Of a stretch of 64,000 nt of DNA, positions 14,894-23,402 are shown piece after piece. The notes under the pieces were generated by a model. It was not told the origin of the DNA, did not search any database, and was given only the letters and a program-made list of their open reading frames with translations. This stretch comes from a virus: the IMG/VR virus record IMGVR_UViG_3300013108_000151, positions 1 through 64,000 of that record; one strand, 5' to 3'. The translations under genes were made by a program, and so were the position numbers. The number at the start of each line of letters is the position of its first letter. Positions within the stretch are counted from its first letter, which is position 1.

Positions 14894-15578
14894 CAAGTTG
14901 TCCAAAATGGTGCCCTATAAGGCGAACAGTATCAGGACCAAAATGATGAGCGTCTCTGGCATAGTCCCATTCGTCTGTAACTATTTTTAAACGTTCAGGA
15001 AAGTTGTTATCTAACCAATCAATATCTGCCCAGTTATCTTCTCTAATCATTAGTTTATCAGGTATGAAACTGTATATAAAGTTTAAACCTTTAGTACACT
15101 CTACTATTCTATTAAAGTTGAATAACATACGTTCTTGACATCTTTTATAGTTAGTATCGTCAGCATAAAACTTACCTTCCAAATTATATCTATGTAAGTA
15201 ACTAAACATTACTAATACAGTTTTAGGCTTAAACTTATCCACACCCCACTCAACAATATCAGCAATAGTGTCGTTGCCAGCACCGTCCATGCCTAAGTTA
15301 ATAACAGGCTTACCAATGTGTTGCGGCCATGCCTCCCATTCAGGACCACCGTGGTGTTCTGTAAAACTATCGCCAACCGCAATTATATCAGCATCGGGAT
15401 AAGGTCCTGTTTGCCTAAAGCCGTCTTCGTTGTAAGTGTAATCAAAATCCTGCCATATATGATTTGCCCACCATTGAGCACCTTTGTGGCATTGTGCTGG
15501 ACTATCTAAAGGATGTTTGTCTCCTAGTTTAGGAGTATAGGATGTATTCTTACGAGTTGCTAATTCTTCGTTGATCAT
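14889..15578 (-). CDS. SGNH/GDSL hydrolase-family protein
   Basis: 229 residues. The block I motif IIAVGDSFTEHHGG (about residues 65-78) contains the nucleophile Ser. NLGMDGAGNDT (about 93-103) supplies the glycine of block II and a GND-like element. DARDAHHFGPD near the C-terminus fits the block V Asp-x-x-His. These enzymes remove acyl groups from lipids, sugars or glycans. No signal peptide is seen, so it acts in the cytoplasm or is packaged. Three more distant members of the same broad fold lie at 43498-45184 and 62286-63215. The target is unknown. Confidence 0.75.
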   Translation of the reverse strand: MINEELATRKNTSYTPKLGDKHPLDSPAQCHKGAQWWANHIWQDFDYTYNEDGFRQTGPYPDADIIAVGDSFTEHHGGPEWEAWPQHIGKPVINLGMDGAGNDTIADIVEWGVDKFKPKTVLVMFSYLHRYNLEGKFYADDTNYKRCQERMLFNFNRIVECTKGLNFIYSFIPDKLMIREDNWADIDWLDNNFPERLKIVTDEWDYARDAHHFGPDTVRLIGHHFGQLV

Positions 15579-15586
15579 ATTAGTAA

Positions 15587-15697
15587 TTAGTTAGTTAAAC
15601 TGTATATTACTAATAATGTGATAAGAATGGCTAACACATAAGGCCATTTTGGTTTCGGTTTTTTATATATGGTTATACGTTCGGTATAAAAGGGCAT
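15587..15697 (-). CDS. Tiny single-pass membrane protein, 36 aa
   Basis: A basic N-terminal half (about 17 residues) followed by one hydrophobic helix (WPYVLAILITLLVIYSL) and a very short tail. No clear SD is present. It fills the gap between the SGNH gene and the 15713 gene. Short membrane peptides like this are common in phages, but coding here is not certain. Confidence 0.45.
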   Translation of the reverse strand: MPFYTERITIYKKPKPKWPYVLAILITLLVIYSLTN

Positions 15698-15712
15698 GAG
15701 TTATATGGGTAT

Positions 15713-16135
15713 TTAATTTTCTAGGTCTTTAGATACTTTACTTTCGAAACTGTCGTATCCGCCCCAGTCGTTGTCGTCTTGATATTCAACACCCATGTCA
15801 TCGTCATAATCTGAACTGCTATGAGGATCGAAGTCGTCATCCTTGCCTAGTATTTCATCCATTAACTTATCTTGTATCCATTCATATGGATCACCGTCTC
15901 TGGCTTTCATAGTACCATAAGGCATATCCCCAGAGTTGCTATACAAGTCAAATAAATCTTGATAGAACTCTGGGTGATCTGATAAATCAAAATCTTCTGG
16001 GCTTCGTTTAAACAAAGCAACTTCTTTTGGGTGTGCTTGAAGTATGTCGTGTACACTTTGGTACGACTTTTCTTTAATCATATTATCACTTACCATTTTC
16101 ATGTAAGTGTTCATTTCTTTTACTATGTTACTCAT
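15713..16135 (-). CDS. Acidic unknown protein, about 140 aa
   Basis: The start at 16135 overlaps the end of the 260-aa gene by eight bases. An N-terminal helical part (NTYMKMVSDNM) is followed by a strongly acidic C-terminal third with many Asp/Ser (KDDDFDPHSSSDYDDDMG). It is probably soluble and partly disordered. It is the last gene of the 23373-15713 cluster, which may encode head-associated proteins. No family is recognised. Confidence 0.6.
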   Translation of the reverse strand: MSNIVKEMNTYMKMVSDNMIKEKSYQSVHDILQAHPKEVALFKRSPEDFDLSDHPEFYQDLFDLYSNSGDMPYGTMKARDGDPYEWIQDKLMDEILGKDDDFDPHSSSDYDDDMGVEYQDDNDWGGYDSFESKVSKDLEN

Positions 16136-16910
16136 CAAATATACTCTCTGTCTTAGCATAAGGTTTTTTATTTTTAACTTGTGCTTTAGTTTTGTTGTTT
16201 TGTTCGTCCTTATCCTCAGAGTCCATGCCTACTGTAATGCCATAAGATTCGCCAAGTGCCCCTTTTACTAATTGTGGGTAATATTTTTTGTTGATGTTGT
16301 GATACATCCATTCACTATCCATAGTGTCTGTGTATCCTTGTTTTCTATTTTTAGCAATAACTAGTTCTACCATTTTAATTTCTTTAGGTGTGCCAAATGC
16401 TTTTGCTAGTAATAAGTTGTTTTCTGAATGATAGTTGTTCTTTTCATTGTCTTTATACAATTGCATTAATGCTTTGCCTTCAAGGCCTTTAGCATCAAAA
16501 TCGTCTTCGTTCTTAATAGGTAGTTCAGGGTCAAATGCTTTCCATTCGTCATATGTTAAGTACATATCTGTATCTGGATCGTAGTACTTTCCTTCTACAT
16601 TATCATAATAAACTACTTTGCCTGAACGTGTCATAATAGGACCTTCTAGCCCATCGCGTGGTTGATACTTTTCTCTATCTATATCTGGAAGTCTAGCCCA
16701 ACCTTCGTTAGTTTTATGTAAGTAATGGTATAATGAATCTAGTTGCATTAATTCTCTTGGTGATAAATGATCACCTCTTCTTTTTAATTCATCAAATACA
16801 GCAATTTCTCTTTCTAGTTCTTCCCTATTCATCGCACCAGGATGTTTGCCTGATTGTGTCCACGGCGATCTGCTTGGGTCGATTTCTTTTATTAGATCTT
16901 TTGCTCTCAT
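16128..16910 (-). CDS. Possible head-internal protein, 260 aa (unknown)
   Basis: It begins MRAKDLIKEID, with an IKE triad at residues 7-9 that would fit the T4 prohead protease cleavage rule (L/I)xE. Two small repeats of YYDxxxGKYYDPDTDMYLTYDEWKAF type (about residues 98-125) look like an OCRE/WW-like tyrosine-rich element. The C-terminus is lysine-rich. It is three bases from the Cys-rich gene upstream. The function is unknown; packaging into the head is inference from the N-terminus and neighbours. Confidence 0.6.
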   Translation of the reverse strand: MRAKDLIKEIDPSRSPWTQSGKHPGAMNREELEREIAVFDELKRRGDHLSPRELMQLDSLYHYLHKTNEGWARLPDIDREKYQPRDGLEGPIMTRSGKVVYYDNVEGKYYDPDTDMYLTYDEWKAFDPELPIKNEDDFDAKGLEGKALMQLYKDNEKNNYHSENNLLLAKAFGTPKEIKMVELVIAKNRKQGYTDTMDSEWMYHNINKKYYPQLVKGALGESYGITVGMDSEDKDEQNNKTKAQVKNKKPYAKTESIFDE

Positions 16911-16912
16911 TT

Positions 16913-17833
16913 TTATTTTCCGTATATCTTTGTTTCTTCGTCCCAGTTAGCAATCATGCTCTTAAGTGTGTCTAACATTTTTTGTAAATCACCTGTGCCT
17001 ACTCTATCACCAGTTCCCATTATTTCTTTACTAAATTTGTATCTTTGTTCAATTGCTACATTTAACTGACCTGCTGTTTTTATTAGCATTGATTTAGTAT
17101 GATTAAGTTGACCTTTGTCTAAATCTCTATAATATTCAGTAGTTCCATGTTTTGCTACCTCGTTAGTTGATTCTTTACGATGGCGTCCTGTATTAAGTTT
17201 TTCAAAAGCATTATTATGAGCATCTTTAAGATCTGATAAAGCACCATGCATATTTCTAAGATCATTAACCATATCTGAACTATTATCTTTATCTTCTATG
17301 TCTGTTAATGCTAAAAGTGTTTTAGAAACTTGGTTTAATTGTTTTTTTAAATTATGAAGTTGAATACCTTTATAATCATTGTAATTCTTTTGTGCTACTT
17401 CACCTACTGCTTTTTTATTAAACTTTTGTACATCTGGATTTTGTTCTCCAGGTACTACTTTTAATGCTCTTGCTACAGCACCTTGTAAGCCTTGAACTGA
17501 TTTAGACATAGTAATAAGTTGATCATGTATGTCGCCTGTTCCAGTTACCGGTTTGCCTTCCCATTCTTCAGCACTATCCATAACACCTAAACGTTTGATG
17601 TGCTTTTCAATATCTACAAGTTTGCTGTATAATTCTTCTAATGATTGATATTTTCTATCATCTTGAAAGTCTTCATTTACTGAATGACAGTCACAACTTG
17701 AACACTCTGGGCCACAAGTACATTCTTCTTTTGTGCCACAACCACAACCACAAGATTCAACTACTTTGTTTTTTTCTTCATTTTGTATTTGTTGTAGTAC
17801 TGAATTTATTTCGTGTATGTCACCAAACTTCAT
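16913..17833 (-). CDS. Helical protein with N-terminal Cys cluster, 306 aa (unknown)
   Basis: The N-terminus MKFGDIHEI has an IHE triad (6-8). Residues 27-50 hold nine cysteines and a histidine within about 24 residues (CGCGCG, CTCG, CSSCDCH), which could bind zinc or an Fe-S cluster. The rest (60-306) is long helical segments with GTGD turns at about 97 and 275 and is coiled-coil-like. The Cys cluster is unlike anything else in the window. It starts one base after the preceding stop, so the genes are in one transcript. No known family. Confidence 0.6.
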   Translation of the reverse strand: MKFGDIHEINSVLQQIQNEEKNKVVESCGCGCGTKEECTCGPECSSCDCHSVNEDFQDDRKYQSLEELYSKLVDIEKHIKRLGVMDSAEEWEGKPVTGTGDIHDQLITMSKSVQGLQGAVARALKVVPGEQNPDVQKFNKKAVGEVAQKNYNDYKGIQLHNLKKQLNQVSKTLLALTDIEDKDNSSDMVNDLRNMHGALSDLKDAHNNAFEKLNTGRHRKESTNEVAKHGTTEYYRDLDKGQLNHTKSMLIKTAGQLNVAIEQRYKFSKEIMGTGDRVGTGDLQKMLDTLKSMIANWDEETKIYGK

Positions 17834-18472
17834 TTACTTGTCCTCTTTTTTGCCCATAGCCTTTTTGATTGCTTTATCTTTAGCGGCCATGTAATCATCT
17901 CCGTCAATGTCGCCATCTCCGTCGTGGTCTTTTTTCTTGCCTTCACTCATATCATGATTTTGTCTAAAATATTTTACAAAATCTTTAATTGTGTCACCGT
18001 CTAAGTAACGAACTAAATCGTCAAACACAGGATGGTCAGCACATTCTAATTCGTCGCATAAATCATAAATTGGATCAGCAAATTCACCAACTGCTTCTGG
18101 AGTGGGCTCTTCTTCTGCTACTGCCGTTTGTGGAGCAATTAAATCTCTAAATTGACTTGAGAGGTCAGCAATTAAATCTTCGTCAACTATGTCCTCGCCA
18201 ACAAGTTTACCTCTGTTGGCATTCTTAGTTGTTCCATCTGTTTCGCCGCTGGGTACGGATTTTGTCTTTTCTCTACCTTTTAAATGATTAGGTTTGGACT
18301 CGTCAATTGATTCAAGTAAATTAGCCATAGCATTTACATCTGGATCGTGATGTTTTTTCTCTTGCTTTGCTTTTTTAATTACTTTAATTTCTTTATGCTT
18401 TTGTGCTTGGTCGCCAGTTTCGCTCATTTCGTTTAACTTGGCTACTAAACTAGAAAATGAATTGTCTTCCAT
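17834..18472 (-). CDS. EF-hand-loop protein, 212 aa (unknown)
   Basis: Near the C-terminus the segment DHDGDGDIDGDDYMAAKD (about residues 184-201) matches a dockerin/EF-hand calcium-binding loop, with Asp at positions 1, 3, 5 and an acidic 12th position. The remainder is acidic and partly disordered, with lysine-rich ends. The N-terminal LNE triad (13-15) fits a prohead protease site. Similar EF-hand tails occur in marine T4-like phage proteins of unknown function. It overlaps the 162-aa gene by one base. Confidence 0.6.
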   Translation of the reverse strand: MEDNSFSSLVAKLNEMSETGDQAQKHKEIKVIKKAKQEKKHHDPDVNAMANLLESIDESKPNHLKGREKTKSVPSGETDGTTKNANRGKLVGEDIVDEDLIADLSSQFRDLIAPQTAVAEEEPTPEAVGEFADPIYDLCDELECADHPVFDDLVRYLDGDTIKDFVKYFRQNHDMSEGKKKDHDGDGDIDGDDYMAAKDKAIKKAMGKKEDK

Positions 18473-18960
18473 TATTTGTCTCCTTTGTTTTCGTTAGCCT
18501 GTTGTAATGCTTTAGCAACCTTAGGATGGTCTGCTAATCCTGGCTTCAACTTGTTAATCTTTTCAGCGGCACCCGTATAGTTACCACCTTTAAATTCAGG
18601 ATGATTAGCAATGGCTATTGCCTTTCTTACATCATCATCTGAAAATTCTTGTTTAAGCTCGTTCATACCTTCTGCTGGAACAGGAGTTGCTACGTCTATA
18701 GCAAGTTCAATATCACTTGGTGTTGATTCTAAGTGATGTTTAACACTTGAAATATAGTCAGCGGCTTTAGTAATTTTAGCCTGTACCCAACCTTCAAGTC
18801 CTTGTGCTTCAGATACATTTTTAAGCATTTTGTGTAGTTCAACGGAGTACTTTGCTAGTTTAAATAAATCTGCTCTAGCCATTTGTACTTCGTGGTCTGT
18901 TTCCATTACACGAGTGTCCATGGATAAATCTTCTTTTACGATTATTTGTTTAGCTCTCAT
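18472..18960 (-). CDS. Helical unknown protein, 162 aa
   Basis: Begins MRAKQIIVKED, nearly identical over its first four residues to the 16128-16910 protein. Predicted helices at 25-60, 62-82 and 105-155, the last containing DVRKAIAIANHPEFKGGNYTGA, which reads like a TPR-like pair of helices. The SD GGGGTT precedes the ATG. It probably belongs to a head-internal or core protein set, but this is inference. Confidence 0.6.
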   Translation of the reverse strand: MRAKQIIVKEDLSMDTRVMETDHEVQMARADLFKLAKYSVELHKMLKNVSEAQGLEGWVQAKITKAADYISSVKHHLESTPSDIELAIDVATPVPAEGMNELKQEFSDDDVRKAIAIANHPEFKGGNYTGAAEKINKLKPGLADHPKVAKALQQANENKGDK

Positions 18961-19012
18961 TTTTTAACCCCGAATTAATTAGTTGTTTAAGTTATTTATT
19001 TAATTTATAATA

Positions 19013-19255
19013 TTATCTCTTAACCATTGGACCACCAAATATGCTTGTACCTTTCATATCTAGGGCATTATCTGTTGGTTTTTGATTCTTAGGTTTAGGA
19101 TGTTTTGGTGCTTTACCCATTTTACCAGGGACTCCGGCATAACTTTTTTGTTGTGCTTTATTTCCAATAGCAATATGTGGGTTTACAACAGAAGCAATGT
19201 TACCACTTGCTGTGGCGCCTGCTGTTGCTGTTTCTATAATATCTTTTATTTTCAT
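19013..19255 (-). CDS. Small glycine/alanine-rich protein, 80 aa (unknown)
   Basis: Begins MKIKDIIETATAGA, with an IIE triad at 6-8. The rest is low in secondary structure and rich in Ala, Gly, Lys and Pro, ending KGTSIFGGPMVKR. Small proteins of this kind recur in marine T4-like phages near head genes. No SD is visible; a TAAATA box ends four bases before the ATG, so the mRNA may be leaderless. Confidence 0.6.
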   Translation of the reverse strand: MKIKDIIETATAGATASGNIASVVNPHIAIGNKAQQKSYAGVPGKMGKAPKHPKPKNQKPTDNALDMKGTSIFGGPMVKR

Positions 19256-19277
19256 AGTATATTTACTTATCCATTAA

Positions 19278-19502
19278 TTAAATGAAAAACTTTTTTAATA
19301 ATTGGCTATTAATACTTCTATCAGCCCTACGACTTGCTTTTTTCATCTTTTTTGCTTTTGCCCTAAGTACTTTTAATTCTGCTCTAGTTAGTTCTGGCCT
19401 TGTTGTAAAGCCTAGATAACGTAATGCTCTGTACTTAAAGTTTCCTTTCTTTTTGAAGTTGTTAATCGATACTGTTTCATGCTTTAGTTCCTCGTTTTTC
19501 AT
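19278..19502 (-). CDS. Small very basic protein, 74 aa
   Basis: More than a quarter of the residues are Lys or Arg, in two clusters (KKKGNFKYRALR, RAKAKKMKKASRRADR). This suggests nucleic acid binding or a packaged DNA-compacting protein. It overlaps the 3' end of the HAD-CCA gene by 26 bases in another frame. No family is recognised. Confidence 0.55.
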   Translation of the reverse strand: MKNEELKHETVSINNFKKKGNFKYRALRYLGFTTRPELTRAELKVLRAKAKKMKKASRRADRSINSQLLKKFFI

Positions 19503-21909
19503 TTTCCCAACTCCTTCTTAATAGGGCAACTCGTCCTTCACCTTTTACTTGTAGTCCGAGTTTATTAGCCTGTTTTGATGTTTCGCCCGGTTTAACATCT
19601 TTAGTTGTATTATATGGTGTTATAATTCCAACACCTTCATCTAAGTCTAACATGTCTGCCATACGTTTCATAGCAAAACTTTTAGATTCTGTAGTTACAG
19701 CATTTAGTAAATCGTCTGCTGATAAGTCATAATTGTTTTGTTTCCACAAGTCTTTTAATTTGTTTAGTGTAGCACCTAACCCAGGCCCAGGTGTCATGCC
19801 GTGTTGTATAAGATCTTTTCCTGTTATAGGAAACTCCGGCATTGTAAATTGTTCTATATAACTTGCTAGTTTTTCATTGCTTTGTATCTTTAATAGATTA
19901 CTAACTTTTACTTTATCGTGCCCATCAATAACCAAATGCTCTGCTTGTTCTTTTGTTAATTTTCTATTTTTGTAAGTTGTATAAAACTTTAAATCTTGTG
20001 CTTCGGCGTTACTTAATTTCCATTTGTTAGCAATAGAAGTATCATCAACTAAAACTGCTAATGCTATTACAGGATCTGTATTACCTTTTATATCTGTTAA
20101 TCTTGCTATCTTGCCTGTGTCTAATCCTATTACCTCGTCAACACCTGTTGCTGACATATAGGACAATGTTTGAATTACACTATGTCCTACTAATAGTTTG
20201 CCCATCTCCTGCCATATTCTCTCTACAGAAACTTGAGACAATCCTTTAGTGTTATCTTTAATAGCCTTTAATGTTTCTTTATCCCAAGTAGGACTTTCTA
20301 ATTTACTTTGAAATCTAAAGTATCTTAGTATTCTTAAGTAATCTTCTTTAATACGTTCTACTGGATCACCAACAAACTTACTAACTTTATCTTGTAAGTC
20401 GTCCATGCCTTCAAAGTAATCATACAAGTTGCCATCAAAGTCTAAACTCATAGCATTGTAAGTTAAGTCTCTACGTTTAGCATCTTCTTTCCAGTTACGA
20501 ATAAACTCTACGTCAGCATGTCGACCATCTGTATTAGTGTCTGCTCTTAACGTTGTAATTTCATATCCTTCGCCGTCAATAATTGCTGTAAGAGTTCCGT
20601 GTTCCATTCCAGTAGGCTTATGTTTAATACCTGCTTTGTCTAGTATAGCAACCATTTCGTCTGGTGTGGCATCTGATGCCAAGTCAATATCTTTAGGTGT
20701 TTTACCTAAAGCAATATCTCTAACAGCACCGCCAACTATTCTTATTTCAAACTTGTTCTTTTTGAATACGCTATCTAATTTTTCTAACGCTGGGTTCATT
20801 ATATTGTTAAACCCTTCTGTATCTAGTTCTTCACTTTCAACAGTAAACTCTTTGTTAGAAGTTTTAAAGTCTGCTTTCCTCATTACTGTTTTAGCAATAA
20901 GATCTAATTCTTTGTTATTTTTATCCCATACTAAAGCAAAAGGTACATTAACATCAGTTCTCATATCTTTCATTACTGCTTCAGCATCAGGACCCATTTG
21001 AGCAATAGGTCTTGCCCAGTATTTGTATTCTTGTTTAAATAAACGTGTTAGTTCTGCTGGTGTAATAGGTTTTTCGTTTCTAGCATCATTTACTCTATCT
21101 AAAAAATGTCTAGTAAATTCTACATCAATGCCTACTTTAGAAAATAGTCTGTCAGCATATGCTTCAATTTGTTTTAAGTCTTGTGGTGTAACATCTTCGT
21201 AAACTTTTCTTACATACTTCTTGTAATTTAATCCGTGTCCTGAACTAGGCCTATAGCCCATCTTAGCACCTTTAGGCTTTGGGTATCTTAGTTTTCCTGG
21301 AGTAGACTTTTTTACTTTTAAAGGCCTTCTAAATCCACCATAAGTTAATCCGCTGATACTTAATGGTCCACGTTCGTTTAAATATTGCTCTTTATAATCG
21401 TCCAAAGCATTTATAACTACATTCAACGAATCTTCATCTGCTTGATACTTAATACCGTAACCGCCTGCTTTATTCCAATTTTCAATGTTTAGTCCTCTGT
21501 CGTCAATTAATATATTAGGCGTACCATCTGGTTGTTTAGCAAATCTATCTTTGTTTGCTACTATAAGAGTGTTTGTAGGTTTAATTTTTAACTTTCTGCC
21601 AATCCAGTCAATTTTATGCTTTTTGCTGTTTTCATGATCATTTCTTAGTGGCGAGGAACATATACTATACGAGCCAAAACGATTTATAACTATTTGAAGT
21701 AATTTATCTGCTGTAGGAAATTTTTCTAACTTAGCAAAGAAGTCTGTGCCTATCATTCTATTAAGAGTAGAATTTACTTTGTCTTGGGGTATGTCTCTAT
21801 AAGTTTTAACACCTACCATTTTTGCCCAAGCACCAAAGAAGTCTGCTAGTACTCCATCCATGTCAACATAAACTATAGGCTGTTTGTTATCTACTTCACT
21901 TAGTTTCAT
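19477..21909 (-). CDS. HAD phosphatase - linker domain - CCA-adding/poly(A) polymerase fusion, 810 aa
   Basis: Residues 13-165 form a HAD domain: VYVDMDGVLADFF gives the DxD nucleophile pair, and ILIDDRGLNIENW gives the C-terminal acidic motif. Residues 235-350 are a separate unknown domain (VEFTRHFLDRVNDARNEKPIT). Residues 385-620 are a class II tRNA nucleotidyltransferase/poly(A) polymerase head. It has IVGGAVRDIALG and DIDLAS (metal-binding DxD), RRDLTYNAM, and ERIKEDYLRILRYFRFQ. The N-terminus MKLSEV holds LSE. Together this would repair RNA 3' ends: a phosphatase plus a CCA/A-adding enzyme. Whether it is packaged or acts in the cell is not known. Confidence 0.85.
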   Translation of the reverse strand: MKLSEVDNKQPIVYVDMDGVLADFFGAWAKMVGVKTYRDIPQDKVNSTLNRMIGTDFFAKLEKFPTADKLLQIVINRFGSYSICSSPLRNDHENSKKHKIDWIGRKLKIKPTNTLIVANKDRFAKQPDGTPNILIDDRGLNIENWNKAGGYGIKYQADEDSLNVVINALDDYKEQYLNERGPLSISGLTYGGFRRPLKVKKSTPGKLRYPKPKGAKMGYRPSSGHGLNYKKYVRKVYEDVTPQDLKQIEAYADRLFSKVGIDVEFTRHFLDRVNDARNEKPITPAELTRLFKQEYKYWARPIAQMGPDAEAVMKDMRTDVNVPFALVWDKNNKELDLIAKTVMRKADFKTSNKEFTVESEELDTEGFNNIMNPALEKLDSVFKKNKFEIRIVGGAVRDIALGKTPKDIDLASDATPDEMVAILDKAGIKHKPTGMEHGTLTAIIDGEGYEITTLRADTNTDGRHADVEFIRNWKEDAKRRDLTYNAMSLDFDGNLYDYFEGMDDLQDKVSKFVGDPVERIKEDYLRILRYFRFQSKLESPTWDKETLKAIKDNTKGLSQVSVERIWQEMGKLLVGHSVIQTLSYMSATGVDEVIGLDTGKIARLTDIKGNTDPVIALAVLVDDTSIANKWKLSNAEAQDLKFYTTYKNRKLTKEQAEHLVIDGHDKVKVSNLLKIQSNEKLASYIEQFTMPEFPITGKDLIQHGMTPGPGLGATLNKLKDLWKQNNYDLSADDLLNAVTTESKSFAMKRMADMLDLDEGVGIITPYNTTKDVKPGETSKQANKLGLQVKGEGRVALLRRSWENEKRGTKA

Positions 21910-21918
21910 TTAACTTCC

Positions 21919-23373
21919 TTATACAGTATCGAAGTTTACATCTTCAAATTGATAAGTTGACTCTGCTTTAATCTTTTTTAACAACATCATAATACGTTGT
22001 GTTTCTTCGGGGTCTTTTGATATTAGTTCTTTAAAAGCATCTGCGGCCGCAATCATTTGATTACGTGAATATTGTGTGTCACCGCGTTTCATTTTCATTA
22101 ATACTTGTAGTAACTGTTGTTTGTCTGCTACACCTGGAAGTTGTTTAGCAATCATTTGTGGACTAACGCCACCTGATAACTTGCCATCTTCGTCGTTAGG
22201 CGAGTCAGGTGTTACTAGTTCTTCTTTCTTTAATGTTGGTGTATCTATTCTTTGGTTAACCTTAGCAGGATCCATTCCCATTTTAGATGCTTGTCCGTAC
22301 TTTGCCATTGTCTTTTGTAAGTAAGCGGCTTTTCTTCTCAACCTAGCGGCTTTTTTAGCGGCAGGTGAAATTCCTTCTGTCATTACTGGGTCAAAGTTAT
22401 CTAGATAAAATCTTATTAATGTTTTAGTATCTATATCTTTAAATCCACCAGCAATGTTAGAAGCATACCAGCCTAAAGCATGGCGAAACGGTTTGCCAGC
22501 ATTTTCTTTTTTCTTTCTTTGTAAAACAGAGTGTAGTCTTTCTGCGGCATTTCTATATCCACGTCTGTTTAGTACAGGTGCTATTTTTCTTTTTAGCATT
22601 CCGTATGGAGTTTCTTCTTCAACAGATTCACCTTTTGCCCTTTTGGTGGCTACGGCATGCATTACACTCTCAGCATCTTTACCATAACGTTTTTCAAAGT
22701 CGCCTTTATGTTTTTTTAGTTTCTTAAAGTTTGCTTCTTTGCTACGTTTCTCTCCGCCGCTTAATTTTCGTTCTGTTGTTGTTTCTGCCAGACGTGTATC
22801 CAGTACCTGCTGAATTACCTCGTTATACGAACCGAACAAATCGGTTATAAACTCTTTCCTTTGTTCATCGTCTAGTGTTTTATACTGGTCTCTTAGTTGT
22901 GTGGCAGAAGAAGCCGGAGCACCTAGTACTGTGAAATTAACAGTTGGCGCCACGATTAAGTACCCATGCTTCTCATACCCTTCTAGTTCTTCAATTTTTT
23001 TGTTGTCTATTGGTTGGTAATATGTTGGGGTTCCATCTTTCTTAAGACCTGGTTTGAACCTTGGGTTTTCGTCCATGTCCTTTTGCCCTACAGCAAATAT
23101 AACTGCTGTATCTGGGCTAACACCTGACAGAGTATTTTCAGGTTTATATGGTGATGTTTCCTGTTTAATTGCTTTACCAGGAACACCAGCAAGTAACATC
23201 ATAGCACGTTTTTCTTTAAATGTAAACGGTGATCCAGGGCCTGTTTTATTGCTTGTACAAATGAAAGTATTATTTTCGCCAAACTTCTTGGCTATACTGT
23301 CATAAACAGCCTTGTGTCCTTTGTGAAATGGATGAAACCTGCCACCATATATTGCTATAATCTTACTAGCCAT
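21919..23373 (-). CDS. NMNAT-like nucleotidyltransferase with long C-terminal extension, 484 aa
   Basis: The first 190 residues form a cytidylyltransferase-like nucleotide-binding domain: IYGGRFHPFHKGHKAV contains the HxGH motif and SSATQLRDQY matches the ISSTxIR motif. These enzymes adenylylate NMN, pantetheine phosphate or similar. The remaining 290 residues are basic, helical and of unknown function (KKHKGDFEKRYGKDAESVMHAVATKRAKG, then AAKKAARLRRKAAYLQKTMAKYG). It lies ten bases before the HAD-CCA fusion, so the two large multi-domain genes are co-expressed. A late-type box at 23395-23402 precedes it. The exact substrate cannot be told from sequence. Confidence 0.8.
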   Translation of the reverse strand: MASKIIAIYGGRFHPFHKGHKAVYDSIAKKFGENNTFICTSNKTGPGSPFTFKEKRAMMLLAGVPGKAIKQETSPYKPENTLSGVSPDTAVIFAVGQKDMDENPRFKPGLKKDGTPTYYQPIDNKKIEELEGYEKHGYLIVAPTVNFTVLGAPASSATQLRDQYKTLDDEQRKEFITDLFGSYNEVIQQVLDTRLAETTTERKLSGGEKRSKEANFKKLKKHKGDFEKRYGKDAESVMHAVATKRAKGESVEEETPYGMLKRKIAPVLNRRGYRNAAERLHSVLQRKKKENAGKPFRHALGWYASNIAGGFKDIDTKTLIRFYLDNFDPVMTEGISPAAKKAARLRRKAAYLQKTMAKYGQASKMGMDPAKVNQRIDTPTLKKEELVTPDSPNDEDGKLSGGVSPQMIAKQLPGVADKQQLLQVLMKMKRGDTQYSRNQMIAAADAFKELISKDPEETQRIMMLLKKIKAESTYQFEDVNFDTV

Positions 23374-23394
23374 TAATTTACTCCAGTTATACTG

Positions 23395-23402
23395 TATTTA
23401 GT
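23395..23402 (-). promoter_or_regulatory. Late promoter-like box (ACTAAATA)
   Basis: ACTAAATACAGTATA on the minus strand, 22 bases before the NMNAT-like start. The same 13-base core (CTAAATACAGTAT) recurs at 54477-54484 before a fibre gene. Confidence 0.45.

Noticed and set aside
20537-21001. Long plus-strand frames inside large minus-strand genes (for example 20537-21001 and 27265-27663)
   Set aside because: They lie wholly within the HAD-CCA and ClpA genes, have no SD, and their Leu/Ser/Ile-rich composition is that of an antisense frame of an AT-rich gene.
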